Positions 7,117 to 16,735 of a stretch of 34,029 nt of DNA are shown piece after piece. This stretch comes from Kiritimatiellia bacterium (GTDB lineage: Bacteria > Verrucomicrobiota > Kiritimatiellia > RFP12 > UBA1067): assembly GCA_017652705.1 (NCBI GenBank), contig JAGCAM010000014.1, forward strand, positions 1 to 34,029, given 5' to 3'. The notes under the pieces were generated by a model. The model saw only the letters and a program-made list of their open reading frames with translations, made no database searches and was not told where the DNA came from. The position numbers and the translations under genes are program-made. Position 1 is the first letter of the stretch. Each line of letters starts with the position of its first letter.

Positions 7117-8373
7117 ATGGCCCGATCTGAAGTAAAAAGAAACGGTTCCGCGCCGGCGGTCGTCAGAACGTCCGCCGGCGGAGTGTGTTCGGCGAAGGGG
7201 TTCCGCGCGGCGGCGGCGGCGGCCGGCATCAAGTACCGCGGGCGCGACGACGTCGCGCTGATAGTTTCCGACGCGCCGTGCAGGGCGGCGGCGCTTTTCA
7301 CCACCAACAAGGTGGCGGCGGCGCCGGTGATCTACGACCGCGGGGTCGTCAGGTCCGGGTCGGCACGGGTGATACTCGCGAACTCCGGCTGCGCCAACGC
7401 CTGCACCGGCGAACTCGGTCTCAAGGACGCGCGTCTTTCGGCGCTCGTGACCGCCGGGGAGCTCGGCGTGCGGCCGGAGGAGGTTCTCGTGGCTTCGACG
7501 GGGGTCATCGGGCGTCCGCTGCCGGTCGACCGTCTGCTTGCCGGCATGAAGGCGGCGGCGGGGAAACTCGGCTCGACGCGCGCCCACGGCCTCGCCGCGG
7601 CGAAGGCGGTGATGACGACCGACACCCGCCCCAAGCAGGCGTGCGCGACGGTCGTGGCCGGCGGGGCGGAGGTGACGGTCGGCGGCATGGCGAAGGGGTC
7701 GGGCATGATCGAGCCGAACATGGCGACGATGCTCGGCTTCATCACCACCGACGCGGCGGTTTCGTCCGCGATGCTCAAACGAGCGCTCCGCCGAGCGGTG
7801 GCGGAAAGTTTCAACCGGCTGGTGGTGGACGGCGACGAGTCGACTAACGATTCGGTCTTTCTGCTCGCGAACGGCGCGGCCGGCAACCGCGAGATCCGCG
7901 CTCCCGGCGGGGACTACGAAGCGTTTTTCCTGGGGCTGAAGGCGGTGTGCGTGTCGCTGGCCAGGCAGATGGCGGCGGACGGCGAGGGCGCGACCCGCTT
8001 CGTGACGGTCAGGGTGACCGGCGCGAGGACGGCGAAAGACGCGGCCCGGGCGGCCCGGGCGGTGGCGAGATCGCCGCTGGCGAAGACGAGCTGGTTCGGC
8101 GGCGACCCCAACTGGGGCCGGGTTCTCGCCGCGGTCGGCTATTCGGGCGCGGAAGTCGACGACATGAAAGCCGAGGTCTTCTACGACGGGGAAACCGCGT
8201 TCAGCCGCGGCGCGACGGCCGGGCCCGCGCAGCTCGCCAGACTCGCGAAAGTCATGAAGAAAAAAGCGTTCACGGTCTCGGTCGATCTGCATCTCGGCGA
8301 CGGGGCCGCCGAAATCTACACCTGCGATCTGTCGACGGAATACGTGCACATCAACGCCGACTACACCACCTGA
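7117..8373 (+). CDS. argJ: Bifunctional glutamate N-acetyltransferase / ornithine acetyltransferase
   Basis: A 418-residue ArgJ. It recycles the acetyl group from N-acetylornithine to glutamate in arginine synthesis. The precursor is cut autocatalytically inside KGSGMIEPNMATML, before Thr204, which becomes the N-terminal nucleophile of the beta chain. Other motifs are the oxyanion-type ASTGVIGRPLP, VDGDESTNDSV and SWFGGDPNWGR, ending TCDLSTEYVHINADYTT as usual for the family. Start 7117 (MARSEVKRNG) gives the usual length and lies 14 nt after the GH127 gene. The frame is open further upstream to 6976 but only inside the glycosidase gene. No other arg gene is in the window. Confidence 0.93.
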   Translation: MARSEVKRNGSAPAVVRTSAGGVCSAKGFRAAAAAAGIKYRGRDDVALIVSDAPCRAAALFTTNKVAAAPVIYDRGVVRSGSARVILANSGCANACTGELGLKDARLSALVTAGELGVRPEEVLVASTGVIGRPLPVDRLLAGMKAAAGKLGSTRAHGLAAAKAVMTTDTRPKQACATVVAGGAEVTVGGMAKGSGMIEPNMATMLGFITTDAAVSSAMLKRALRRAVAESFNRLVVDGDESTNDSVFLLANGAAGNREIRAPGGDYEAFFLGLKAVCVSLARQMAADGEGATRFVTVRVTGARTAKDAARAARAVARSPLAKTSWFGGDPNWGRVLAAVGYSGAEVDDMKAEVFYDGETAFSRGATAGPAQLARLAKVMKKKAFTVSVDLHLGDGAAEIYTCDLSTEYVHINADYTT

Positions 8374-8391
8374 CGCAGCGACATGATTTTA

Positions 8392-8400
8392 TGGTATAAT
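8392..8400 (+). promoter_or_regulatory. Extended -10 promoter of the tolB-polA unit
   Basis: TGGTATAAT 19 bp after the argJ stop, no clear -35. The predicted start near 8407 gives a leader of about 20 nt holding an AAAGGAGGAAG ribosome site before the tolB ATG at 8427. No comparable promoter is seen before 19459. Confidence 0.7.
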
Positions 8401-8426
8401 AGGCTGAATTCAAGCAAAGGAGGAAG

Positions 8427-9584
8427 ATGAACGTAAAAGCAATCGCGGCCGTGCTGTGCATGGCGCTTGCGGCAACCGCCGGGGCCGAGACGATAGTCGA
8501 CGTCTCGGGCGTCGGCAACAGGAAGTTCACCGTCGAGGTGAACGTCGGCAACCAGATGTTCGCAAAATGCCTGAAGCGCAACCTTGAAATATCCGGTCTG
8601 TTCGTGATCGCCCAGGGCGGCGGAATTAAAGTGACCGGCGACGGAGCGGCGATCACGGCGGAAGGCGGCGGCAAGCGGCTCACCTCGAACACGCCGTTCA
8701 ACGACGATAAATCGGCGAGAATGGCGGCGCGCAGGCTGTCCGACGCGATGTGTTCGGCGTACGGCCGGCAGAAGGGGTTCGCGCTTGACAAAATCGTCTT
8801 TCTGAACCGCGGCCGCCAGCAGGCGAAGGGCGCCGCCGTGCCCGGCGAAATCTGCATGACCTATCCGGACGGCCTCGACATCCGCCAGTTGACGAGCGAC
8901 GCCAAAATGACGGTGTTTCCGCGCTGGAAGAACGACGGCGAATCGATTTTCTACATAAGCGACAGGAACGGCTCCCCGCAGATATGGGAGATGAACACTT
9001 CGACGGGGCGGAGCAACCGCAAGTGGAGCTTCCGCGGAACCCCCGCCGGCATCGCCGTCTCGCCAGACGGCTCCAAAGTGGCGGCGATTCTCTCTTTTCA
9101 GGGCAACCCCGAGCTATATCTGCTGCACGGCGACAGTTTCACCCGTCTCACCACCACCCCCAACGCCAGCGAGGGGCAGCCGACGTGGAGCCCCGACGGG
9201 CGCAAGATCGCATACGTCTCAAACGAGACGCGCTACCCGCAGATATACGTGGTTGACGTCGCAACCCGTCAGAAACGCCGTCTTACGTCGAAAGGGTCCC
9301 AGAACGTGGACCCCGACTGGGGCGGGGACGGGCGAATCGCCTACATCACGAAGCGCGGCGGCTCGCAGGTCGCCGTGATGAACCCCGCGGAGGGCGACTC
9401 CACCGCCGAACTCGTGACCGAAGTTTCGAACTGGGAACATCCGAGCTGGTCGCGCGACATGCGCCATCTCGCCGCCAACCGCGACAAGGCGCTGTTCATA
9501 ATCGACACGCTGAAGGACGGCGACAAGCCGCGGCAGATATTCCACGCCTCCGGCAACTGGATATCGCCCTGCTGGGTGAAGTGA
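8427..9584 (+). CDS. tolB: TolB-like periplasmic beta-propeller protein
   Basis: A 385-residue protein with a signal peptide (MNVKAIAAVLCMALAATAGA), a TolB N-terminal domain to about residue 130 (NLEISGLFVI, then MCSAYGRQKGFALDKIVFLNR) and a WD40-like propeller of TolB repeats, such as FPRWKNDGESIFYISDRNG, GIAVSPDGSKVAAILS, PTWSPDGRKIAYVSNE and HPSWSRDMRHLAAN. TolB works with Pal and TolAQR in envelope integrity. No tolA, tolQR or pal gene is next to it here. Its strong ribosome site and promoter make it the first gene of the long unit that continues with gatC after 19 nt. Confidence 0.85.
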   Translation: MNVKAIAAVLCMALAATAGAETIVDVSGVGNRKFTVEVNVGNQMFAKCLKRNLEISGLFVIAQGGGIKVTGDGAAITAEGGGKRLTSNTPFNDDKSARMAARRLSDAMCSAYGRQKGFALDKIVFLNRGRQQAKGAAVPGEICMTYPDGLDIRQLTSDAKMTVFPRWKNDGESIFYISDRNGSPQIWEMNTSTGRSNRKWSFRGTPAGIAVSPDGSKVAAILSFQGNPELYLLHGDSFTRLTTTPNASEGQPTWSPDGRKIAYVSNETRYPQIYVVDVATRQKRRLTSKGSQNVDPDWGGDGRIAYITKRGGSQVAVMNPAEGDSTAELVTEVSNWEHPSWSRDMRHLAANRDKALFIIDTLKDGDKPRQIFHASGNWISPCWVK

Positions 9585-9603
9585 AAACGCGCCGCGGCGG
9601 ATC

Positions 9604-9894
9604 ATGAAAATCGACGTTGCATATGTGGCGGAACTCGCGCGGCTGGCGCTGAGCGACGGGGAGAAGGCGGTTTTCCAGCCGCAGCTGGAAAACATCGTCG
9701 GCTACGTGGAGAAAATATCGTCGGTGGACGTTGAAGGCGTCGAGCCGATGATGCACGGCCGGCCGCTCTCGAACGTCTTCCGCAAAGACGAGGTGCGCCC
9801 GTCGCTGCCTGCGGAGACGGCTCTCGCCAACGCGCCTGCGCGGACCGGGGACGAGTTTCTGCTCCCCAAGATCGTGGAAGGGGCCGACTCGTGA
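9604..9894 (+). CDS. gatC: Aspartyl/glutamyl-tRNA amidotransferase subunit C
   Basis: A 96-residue GatC: DVAYVAELARLALSDGEKAV, a central QLENIVGYVEKISSVDVEGV and a C-terminal LRKD-like FRKDEVRPS. GatC is the small chaperone-like subunit of the GatCAB amidotransferase, which converts Glu-tRNA(Gln) and/or Asp-tRNA(Asn). The stop overlaps the gatA start (GTGA). Length and all blocks are normal. Confidence 0.93.
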   Translation: MKIDVAYVAELARLALSDGEKAVFQPQLENIVGYVEKISSVDVEGVEPMMHGRPLSNVFRKDEVRPSLPAETALANAPARTGDEFLLPKIVEGADS

Positions 9895-11297
9895 AACTTT
9901 ACGAACTCGGCGTGAAAGAGGCACAGGAAGGCGTCGTGAAAGGCGATTTCACGTGCGCCGACATCGTGCGTTCGGTGATTGAACGATTCCACGAGAAGAA
10001 CGGCGAAATCGGGGCTTATCTGACATTCGACGAAGAAGGCGCGCTCGCGCTCGCGGAACGCAACCCGAAGGCGGTGCCGATCGCGGTGAAAGACCTCATC
10101 AACGTCGCCGGCCAGCCCTGCACCTGCGCCTCGAAAATCCTCCGCGGCTACGTTTCGCCCTATGACGCCACCGTGATCAAGAATCTGAAAGCCGGGGGGT
10201 TCATCCCGGCCAGGCGCGCCAACATGGACGAATTCGCGATGGGTTCGTCGACGGAGAACTCGGCGCTCGGCGTCACCCGCAACCCCTACGACACGACGCG
10301 CGTGCCGGGAGGTTCGTCCGGGGGCAGCGCGGCGGCGGTCGGCGGGAACATGTGCATCGCCGCGCTCGGCACCGACACCGGAGGTTCCATCCGCCAGCCG
10401 GCGAGTTTCTGCAACTGCGTCGGCTTGAAGCCGAGTTACGGGCGCGTCAGCCGGTTCGGGGTGACCGCGTTCGCCTCGTCGCTCGACCAGGTCGGGCCGA
10501 TGACCAAGTCGGTCGAAGACGCCGCCATTCTGCTCAAGGCGCTCGCCGGGCACGATGAAATGGACGGGACGACTCCCGACGAACCGGTGCCGGACTATCC
10601 GGAACTGATAAAGGGGGCGTCGTTCAAAGGCGTCAAACTCGGGTTGCCGAAGGAGTATTTCAACACCGCCGGCATCGACCCCGAGGTGAAACGCATCACC
10701 GACGAGGCGGTGCGGCGCTGCGCAGCCGCCGGCGCCGAAATAGTCGAGGTGTCGCTGCCTCACACCGAATACGCCATGGCCGTTTATTACATCATCGCCC
10801 CGGCCGAGGCGAGCGCCAATCTCGCGCGTTTCGACGGTGTGCGCTACGGCCACCGCAGCGCCAAGGCGTCCGACGTTTTTTCGCTTTACACCCAAAGCCG
10901 CGCCGAGGGGTTCGGTCCGGAAGTGAAACGCCGCATCATCATGGGCACATACGTGCTGTCCAGCGGCTATTACGACGCCTATTACGGCCGCGCCCAGAAG
11001 GTGCGGACGCTCATCAAGCGCGATTTCGACCGCGTTTTCGGGGAGGTGGACGCCCTGATCACCCCGTGCGCCCCGACGCCGGCTTTCAAATTCGGCGCCA
11101 ATCAGGATCCGCTGACGATGTACCTCAACGATTTGTACACCATACCCTCCGCGCTGGCCGGCGTTTGCGCCTCGTCGGTGCCGGCGGGTTTCACCCGCGA
11201 CACAAACCTCCCCGTCGGCGTGCAGTTCATCTGCGGCGGCTTCGAGGAGGCCAAACTCCTGAAAGTGAGCAAAGCGTATGAAGACTGCAACCATTGA
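9891..11297 (+). CDS. gatA: Aspartyl/glutamyl-tRNA amidotransferase subunit A
   Basis: A 468-residue amidase-signature protein. The Ser-cisSer-Lys triad is present as K67 (IAVKDL), S142 (GGSSGGSA) and S166 ([11 protein letters not shown]), with the same spacing as characterised GatA (99 and 24 residues). It generates ammonia from glutamine for GatB. It starts at GTG 9891 inside the gatC stop and overlaps the cyclophilin start by 20 nt. gatB is not in the window, so the third subunit must be encoded elsewhere. The C-terminus (SKAYEDCNH) is slightly unusual because it is read through the start of the next gene. Confidence 0.95.
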   Translation: MKLYELGVKEAQEGVVKGDFTCADIVRSVIERFHEKNGEIGAYLTFDEEGALALAERNPKAVPIAVKDLINVAGQPCTCASKILRGYVSPYDATVIKNLKAGGFIPARRANMDEFAMGSSTENSALGVTRNPYDTTRVPGGSSGGSAAAVGGNMCIAALGTDTGGSIRQPASFCNCVGLKPSYGRVSRFGVTAFASSLDQVGPMTKSVEDAAILLKALAGHDEMDGTTPDEPVPDYPELIKGASFKGVKLGLPKEYFNTAGIDPEVKRITDEAVRRCAAAGAEIVEVSLPHTEYAMAVYYIIAPAEASANLARFDGVRYGHRSAKASDVFSLYTQSRAEGFGPEVKRRIIMGTYVLSSGYYDAYYGRAQKVRTLIKRDFDRVFGEVDALITPCAPTPAFKFGANQDPLTMYLNDLYTIPSALAGVCASSVPAGFTRDTNLPVGVQFICGGFEEAKLLKVSKAYEDCNH

Positions 11298-11796
11298 GAC
11301 CACTAAGGGCGTCATCACCCTTGCGCTGGACGACGGGAAAGCCCCGGAAACCGTGGCCAATTTCGTCCGCTACGCCAAAGAGGGCCACTACGACGGAACG
11401 ATCTTCCACCGCGTCATCGCCGGGTTCATGATCCAGGGCGGCGGTTTCACCAAAGACATGAACCAGAAGGAAACCCGCGAACCCATCCGCAACGAGGCGA
11501 TGAACGGGCTGAAGAACAAGCGCGGGACCATCGCGATGGCGCGCACCTCGGTCGTGGACTCGGCGACCAGCCAGTTCTTCATCAATCTGGTCGACAACGA
11601 CTTTCTCGATTTCCGCAATCCGACGCCGGACGGGTTCGGCTACGCCGTTTTCGGCGAGGTCGCAGACGGCATGGAAACCGTGGACGCCATCGCCAAAGTG
11701 AAAACGGGGTTCGCCGGCCCTCACCAGAACGTTCCCGAAGAGGCCGTGGTCATAACCAGAGTCACGGTAGCGGGGGAAGGCCCCGCGCGGTCATGA
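11278..11796 (+). CDS. Cyclophilin-type peptidyl-prolyl cis-trans isomerase
   Basis: A 172-residue cytoplasmic cyclophilin with no signal peptide. Motifs are [22 protein letters not shown], the catalytic [30 protein letters not shown] and [14 protein letters not shown]. It is of the PpiB type and catalyses proline isomerisation during protein folding. Its start lies 20 nt inside gatA, and its stop overlaps the xseB ATG, so it is tightly embedded in the operon. Confidence 0.93.
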   Translation: MKTATIETTKGVITLALDDGKAPETVANFVRYAKEGHYDGTIFHRVIAGFMIQGGGFTKDMNQKETREPIRNEAMNGLKNKRGTIAMARTSVVDSATSQFFINLVDNDFLDFRNPTPDGFGYAVFGEVADGMETVDAIAKVKTGFAGPHQNVPEEAVVITRVTVAGEGPARS

Positions 11797-11993
11797 AATT
11801 CGAAGACAACCTGAAAAAGCTGGAAGGCCTCGTCGCCAAAATGGAGTCGGGGGCGATGAGCCTCGATGACATGATCAAGGCGTTCGAAGAGGGCAGGGGA
11901 CTCGTCGCCGAATGCCAGAAAGACCTTGATTCCATCCGTCTGCGCATCGAGAAAGTGACGAAAGACGGCGCTGTGGAGGAACTTGAAGCATGA
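11793..11993 (+). CDS. xseB: Exodeoxyribonuclease VII small subunit
   Basis: A 66-residue Xse[21 protein letters not shown], then [20 protein letters not shown] and a helical C-terminus. XseB subunits form the coiled-coil stalk with XseA in exonuclease VII, which degrades single-stranded DNA from both ends. The large subunit gene xseA is not in the window. It is linked by 4-nt ATGA overlaps to the cyclophilin upstream and to a GHKL ATPase downstream. Confidence 0.93.
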   Translation: MKFEDNLKKLEGLVAKMESGAMSLDDMIKAFEEGRGLVAECQKDLDSIRLRIEKVTKDGAVEELEA

Positions 11994-13033
11994 AGCGGAT
12001 CTACGTCCAGGCGCAGGCCGACCACATCGAGTCGATGTTCCGCGGCACCCCGCTCGCAGCGGTCGAAGAAATGATCTGGAATGCGCTTGACGCGGACGCC
12101 AAAGAAGTGAAAGTCGATCTCGTCACCAATCCGCTGGGCGCGGTAGAAGCCGTGCGCATCGCCGACGACGGCACGGGAATCGACGCGGTCAAGGCCGACC
12201 TCGCCTTCGGCAATCTCGGCGGCAGCTGGAAGCGCTCCGGCGGCGGAACCGAACTTTCCGGCAGACGTCTTCACGGGCGTCACGGGCGCGGACGCTTCAA
12301 GGCGTTCGCTCTTGGGATGAACGTCGAATGGCGCACGACGGTGGACACGGGCCACGGGCTTTTCTCGTACAAACTTTCCGGGTCGGCGGACCGGCCGGGC
12401 GTCTTCGACCTCGAAGATGCGGTGTCGGCGCCGGGAGAGGGCAGCGGCACCGAGGTGTACGTGACGAACGTGCGCGCCGCGGTCGACAGCCTGCTGGACG
12501 CAGGCGAAACGGTGCAGAATCTCGCCGCCAGATTCGCGCTGTACCTGAAAAGCTACCCCGACGTGCGGATTTATTTCAACGGGCTGCCGGTGACGCCCGT
12601 CATCGTGCAGAAACGCGTCACCGACTATAAAATCTCCCTTGGCAACGGCGCCTCGGCGAAGCTGGAAATCATCGAATGGAAGCGCAAGTTCGCAGGCTCC
12701 GGCAGACTCGTTTTCGTCGGCGGGGACGGGTTTCAGCTTCACGAACAGCCTTCGGGGGTCAGATCCGGCACCGGGGCCTCGTTCACCGCGTATTTCGTTT
12801 CACCGCGGTTTACCGCGCTCGCCGCGGAAAACGCCCTGTTGATGGACGAACTAAATCCCGAAGTGCGCATGTATCTCGACGAGGCGAAAAAGGTTATCAA
12901 GGCCCACTTTATCGCGCTCGGCGGAGAGAAGAGCGCTTTCGAACGGGAATGGGAGGAAAAGGTCGAGACTTTTAGCGTGGAGGAGCGCAAAACTCTTCTC
13001 TCCATCCTTAAACGTTCGCTCAAGGCGAGATAA
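11990..13033 (+). CDS. GHKL-family ATPase (Hsp90/MutL/MORC-like fold)
   Basis: A 347-residue protein with a Bergerat ATP fold at its N-terminus. The N box is EEMIWNALDADA (N31), the G1 box is ADDGTGID (D60) and the G2 box is GRHGRGRFKAFALG (about 96-109). The FGNLGGSWKR and LHGRHGRGRFKAFALG segments are typical of a prokaryotic ATP-binding family distantly like MutL and MORC; those relatives are often much longer. Here a transducer-like middle region (about 180-290) is followed by a short acidic helix and no large C-terminal domain. The start is fused to the xseB stop (ATGA), which suggests a role connected to DNA processing. The exact function is unknown. Confidence 0.8.
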   Translation: MKRIYVQAQADHIESMFRGTPLAAVEEMIWNALDADAKEVKVDLVTNPLGAVEAVRIADDGTGIDAVKADLAFGNLGGSWKRSGGGTELSGRRLHGRHGRGRFKAFALGMNVEWRTTVDTGHGLFSYKLSGSADRPGVFDLEDAVSAPGEGSGTEVYVTNVRAAVDSLLDAGETVQNLAARFALYLKSYPDVRIYFNGLPVTPVIVQKRVTDYKISLGNGASAKLEIIEWKRKFAGSGRLVFVGGDGFQLHEQPSGVRSGTGASFTAYFVSPRFTALAAENALLMDELNPEVRMYLDEAKKVIKAHFIALGGEKSAFEREWEEKVETFSVEERKTLLSILKRSLKAR

Positions 13034-13050
13034 AAAGGGAGGTGGCGCTG

Positions 13051-15840
13051 ATGAACCCGACGATTCTTTTGCTGGCGGCCGTTGCCCCGTGGCAGACGCC
13101 GGAAGTTAACTCGATAAACCGGCTGCCCGCAAGGTGTCTCGCCGTACCATGCGAAACCGAAGAGATGGCGGTGGACATCGCCAAGTGGCTGCGGCCGAAA
13201 TCAGATTCGCGCTGGGTCATTTCGCTTGACGGCGAATGGGATTTCCGGTGGAAGCGCTCGCCGGACCGCGACTGGGAGAAAACGTCGAAAATCAAGGTTC
13301 CCTCCTGCTGGCAGCTTCAGGGCGAATACGATCCGCCGCTTTATATCAACTCTCTCTATCCTCTCGCCTTCAACCAGTCGGGCGATCCGATGGGGGAACC
13401 TCCCGCCGGATTCACCAGCCGGGAATTCCGCAATCCGGTCGGCCTCTACAAAACCACTTTCAAACGGCCGTGGCGCTGGTGGTTCCGCCGAACAGTGCTG
13501 CGTTTCGAAGGGGTGTCTTCGGCGTTTTACGTCAGAGTCAACGGCGAAGACGTCGGCTACGCCGAGGACAGCCGGCTGCCTTCCGAATTCGACCTCACCC
13601 CGCACCTCAAGTGGTTCGGCGAAAACACCCTTGAAGTGGAGGTTTTCAAACACTCAGACGGAACGTTCCTCGAAGATCAGGACTTCTGGCGCCTTTCGGG
13701 CATATTCCGCTCCGTCTCGCTCGTCTCCGAACACAAAAAAGCGCCCCGCGACTTCGTGGCAGAAACGAGCCTTTCAAGCGATTTCAAAACCGGCGTCGTC
13801 AGGATATCCAACGAAAAGGGGGAGCTGCTCAAAGAACGCCGCATCGACAACCCCTATCTGTGGAGCAGCGAACTCCCGTGCGTCTACATGACGCCGGTCG
13901 AGCACAAGTGGGGATGGTGGATTTTCGGCGGAACCGACCACTACATCATTTCGTTCGGCTTCCGCAAAGTGGAGATCAAGAACAGCGTCGTGCTCATCAA
14001 CGGCAGGCGAGCGGTCTTCCGCGGGGTCAACCGTCACGAGATGGATCCCGAATCCGGCTACACCGTCGGCCGCGACCTTATGGAAAGAGACGTGGAAATC
14101 ATGCGGTTCCTGAATGTGAACGCGGTGCGAACCAGCCACTACCCGAACGCGCCCGACTGGTACGATCTTTGCGACCGCGCCGGGTTGATGCTCGTCTGCG
14201 AGGCGAATGTCGAGAGCCACGGTGCGCCCAACAGCGACACTCCGGCCAATTCCGTCGCGAACGATCCGAAATGGCGCCGCAGCCATGTCGACCGCGGAGT
14301 GCGCATGGTCGGTTTTTACCGCAACCATCCGTCCGTCATCTTCTGGTCGCTCGGCAATGAATCCGGCAACGGGCCGAATCTCGAAGCGGAGTACGAGACG
14401 ATCAAGGCGATGGACAAGACGCGCCCGGTGCAGTACTGCGGCGCGAGAGATTCATGGAACACCGACATAAAGTGCCCCGCCTACACGCGTCCGTGGGACT
14501 GTGAAGCGTACGCATCCACCAACCCTCCGAAACCGATGATTCTCTGCGAATATTCACACGCGATGGGAAATTCCAACGGCGGAATCTGCAAATACTGGGA
14601 TCTCGTGAGGAAATATCCGCCGTTCCAGGGCGGTTTCATCTGGGACTTCGCCGACCAGGCGCTGTGGAAGACCGACTCGCGCGGCAGATGGCTCGCCTAC
14701 GGCGGAGATTTCGCGGATGTGCCTAACGACGGCAATTTCAACTGCAACGGCGTGGTTGACGCGCTGCGCAATCCCCATCCCGCCGCGAACGAAATTAAAT
14801 ACGCCTACCGTCCGGTGCAGGTCGACTCGTTCGACTGGAACGCCCGCGTCGCCAAAATCCACAACTCCTACATGTTCACCGACCTTGAAGAACTCGACGA
14901 AATCACCTGGACCGGGGTGGACGGCGACGGCAACGAAACTTCAAAAGGCAGCATACGGGATTTTTCGCTCGGACCCGGCCGCGACGGAGAAATCAAACTC
15001 GACGGATTCAGCGGAGAATCGGTCACACTGCGTTTCATGCGCGACGGCCGCCTCGTTGCATGGGATTCGTTCACCAGGCCCTTCTCCCCCCCCGCCGCGC
15101 CCGCCGTGAAATCCGCCGCGGACCCGAAAGCCTTCCGCATCAATCTGTGGCGCGCGCCGATCGACAACGACCGCGGCTGGAAAATGCCCGAAGTGTGCAG
15201 AGTGTGGAAAGAGGCGACCGACAGCCAGAAGATGCCTGAAGGCGTGAAGAGCGACCTCAAAGTGTCGAAAACCCCCGACGGTTCAACTTTCGTGGACTGG
15301 ACGCTGACCGTGCCCGCGGGGTTGCCGCCGATACCGCGCGCGGGGCTGTCCTTTACACTGCCGGCCGACGCCGGCGGCAAGGTTGAATACGTCGGGTTGG
15401 GCCCGTGGGAGAATTACTCCGACCGTTCGCGGTCGGCGTATTTCGGACGCCACACTGCGACGGTCGGCGCCGTGAGCGGCGTCGCGGCCGCGGCGACCGG
15501 GCGGATCGTTTACCCGCGCAACCGCCTCAACCCGGATAATTACGTGGAGCCGGGCGAACAGGGGTACCGTACCGGCTGCAGACGTCTTTTCGTCGCGGGA
15601 CGGGAAATCTCCGCCGTGAGCGCGCCGTTCGGATTCAACGTGTGGCCCTACACGCAGGAAGCGCTCGAAGCGGCGGATCACCAGTGGAATGTCAAGGCCT
15701 CCGACGGCGTGTGGACGGTAAACATCGACGCCGTTCAGATGGGCGTCGGCGGCGACGACAGCTGGGGGGCGCGCCCCCATGACGACGTCATGCCAGGCGC
15801 GGGGACGTACCGGTTGTCGTTTCTTGTGAAGGGATTGTGA
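13051..15840 (+). CDS. GH2 beta-galactosidase (LacZ-type)
   Basis: A 929-residue GH2 enzyme with the LacZ order of domains: a sugar-binding jelly roll (SLDGEWDFRW, PSCWQLQGEYDPP), an Ig-like domain, a TIM barrel and a C-terminal beta-galactosidase small-chain domain (LWRAPIDNDRG; WENYSDRSRSAYFG). The acid/base Glu437 lies in SLGNESGNG and the nucleophile Glu500 in ILCEYSHAMGN. The Ig-like domain between the jelly roll and the barrel looks short: KAPRDFVAETSLSSDFK passes quickly to the GFRKVEI strand, so the total is about 95 residues below E. coli LacZ. Start 13051 has AGGGAGG 8 nt upstream; a GTG at 13042 lies in that site. The hydrophobic start (MNPTILLLAAVAP) is a weak signal peptide. Confidence 0.9.
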   Translation: MNPTILLLAAVAPWQTPEVNSINRLPARCLAVPCETEEMAVDIAKWLRPKSDSRWVISLDGEWDFRWKRSPDRDWEKTSKIKVPSCWQLQGEYDPPLYINSLYPLAFNQSGDPMGEPPAGFTSREFRNPVGLYKTTFKRPWRWWFRRTVLRFEGVSSAFYVRVNGEDVGYAEDSRLPSEFDLTPHLKWFGENTLEVEVFKHSDGTFLEDQDFWRLSGIFRSVSLVSEHKKAPRDFVAETSLSSDFKTGVVRISNEKGELLKERRIDNPYLWSSELPCVYMTPVEHKWGWWIFGGTDHYIISFGFRKVEIKNSVVLINGRRAVFRGVNRHEMDPESGYTVGRDLMERDVEIMRFLNVNAVRTSHYPNAPDWYDLCDRAGLMLVCEANVESHGAPNSDTPANSVANDPKWRRSHVDRGVRMVGFYRNHPSVIFWSLGNESGNGPNLEAEYETIKAMDKTRPVQYCGARDSWNTDIKCPAYTRPWDCEAYASTNPPKPMILCEYSHAMGNSNGGICKYWDLVRKYPPFQGGFIWDFADQALWKTDSRGRWLAYGGDFADVPNDGNFNCNGVVDALRNPHPAANEIKYAYRPVQVDSFDWNARVAKIHNSYMFTDLEELDEITWTGVDGDGNETSKGSIRDFSLGPGRDGEIKLDGFSGESVTLRFMRDGRLVAWDSFTRPFSPPAAPAVKSAADPKAFRINLWRAPIDNDRGWKMPEVCRVWKEATDSQKMPEGVKSDLKVSKTPDGSTFVDWTLTVPAGLPPIPRAGLSFTLPADAGGKVEYVGLGPWENYSDRSRSAYFGRHTATVGAVSGVAAAATGRIVYPRNRLNPDNYVEPGEQGYRTGCRRLFVAGREISAVSAPFGFNVWPYTQEALEAADHQWNVKASDGVWTVNIDAVQMGVGGDDSWGARPHDDVMPGAGTYRLSFLVKGL

Positions 15841-15924
15841 GACGGGAGTTTTGACCGAATGGAGTCGCACGGCATGAATTTCGCTTTGCCGATAAGGGCT
15901 TTCAAGGCTTTTGCACCGGAGGTG

Positions 15925-16722
15925 ATGGTGAATGCCGCGAAGCTTCTGCTTTGCGTTGCCGCCTTCGCTTCCGCCGGCGCGGCCGGGGCGTCGGAATATC
16001 CGATCGACCGGATGATCGCGGGGCGGGATCCGTCGGTCGCGATGAAAATCTACGACGAATTCTATTCCAACGCATCGAACCTCGTCTTCAAGCCCAATCC
16101 GGGCTGCTGGGCGGCGCGTCTCGATCTGTCCTGCCTGTCGGTGTGGAACACGTCCGCCGAACCCCACAGCCACGGGGGTACGCTGATAAGCCCGTGGCAT
16201 GTGCTGTTCGCCAAGCACTGGTATCTCGGACCGGGGACCGGACTTTACTTCCGCGAACCCGGCGGCCGCGTCGTGATGCGCAAAATCGCCGGGGTGCGGC
16301 ATGTCGGCGGAACCGATCTCACGGTGGCTTCGCTCGCCGGGGAACTGCGCGGCGTCGAGCCGGTCAGGGTGCTCTCCGCCGGTTCCGCCGGCGAGCTCAC
16401 CAACGGTGCCCCGGTGCTGGTGGTAAACCAGGACAAATTCGCCACCGTCGCCGACCTCTCGCCCTTCCCCGCCGGCAAAACCGCGTCCGCGTCCGCCAAG
16501 TTCGCTTTCAGGAAATCCGCCGAACCCGGCAGGGCCGCTTTTTTCTTCAGGGTGCGGAGCATGGATTCCGGCTCGCCGACCTTTCTCGTGGACGGGCGGG
16601 GGCCGGTGCTGGCGGGGCTTCACTGGGAAGTCGGCGAAGATTCCAACGTGGCGGCTTACGCCGGCGCGATCCAACGCTGCATGGACGAGCTGAAACCCGG
16701 CTGCAAGCTGAAGATGAAGTGA
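15925..16722 (+). CDS. Exported trypsin-fold protein, putative serine protease
   Basis: About 265 residues with a signal peptide (MVNAAKLLLCVAAFASAGAA). The chymotrypsin-type triad can be read in order: His98 in GTLISPWHVLFAKHW (compare GTLISPxxVLTAAHC), Asp131 in GGTDLTVASL (compare NDIALL) and Ser215 in SMDSGSPTFLVDG (compare GDSGGPLV). The Gly before the Asp-Ser is Met. I infer a trypsin-like protease or a degenerate relative; no family name is certain. In-frame starts at 15859 and 15874 would lengthen it by up to 22 residues and reduce the gap after the beta-galactosidase to 18 nt, but the signal peptide favours 15925. polA follows after 13 nt. Confidence 0.65.
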   Translation: MVNAAKLLLCVAAFASAGAAGASEYPIDRMIAGRDPSVAMKIYDEFYSNASNLVFKPNPGCWAARLDLSCLSVWNTSAEPHSHGGTLISPWHVLFAKHWYLGPGTGLYFREPGGRVVMRKIAGVRHVGGTDLTVASLAGELRGVEPVRVLSAGSAGELTNGAPVLVVNQDKFATVADLSPFPAGKTASASAKFAFRKSAEPGRAAFFFRVRSMDSGSPTFLVDGRGPVLAGLHWEVGEDSNVAAYAGAIQRCMDELKPGCKLKMK

Positions 16723-16735
16723 AGGAGGCGCGGTG

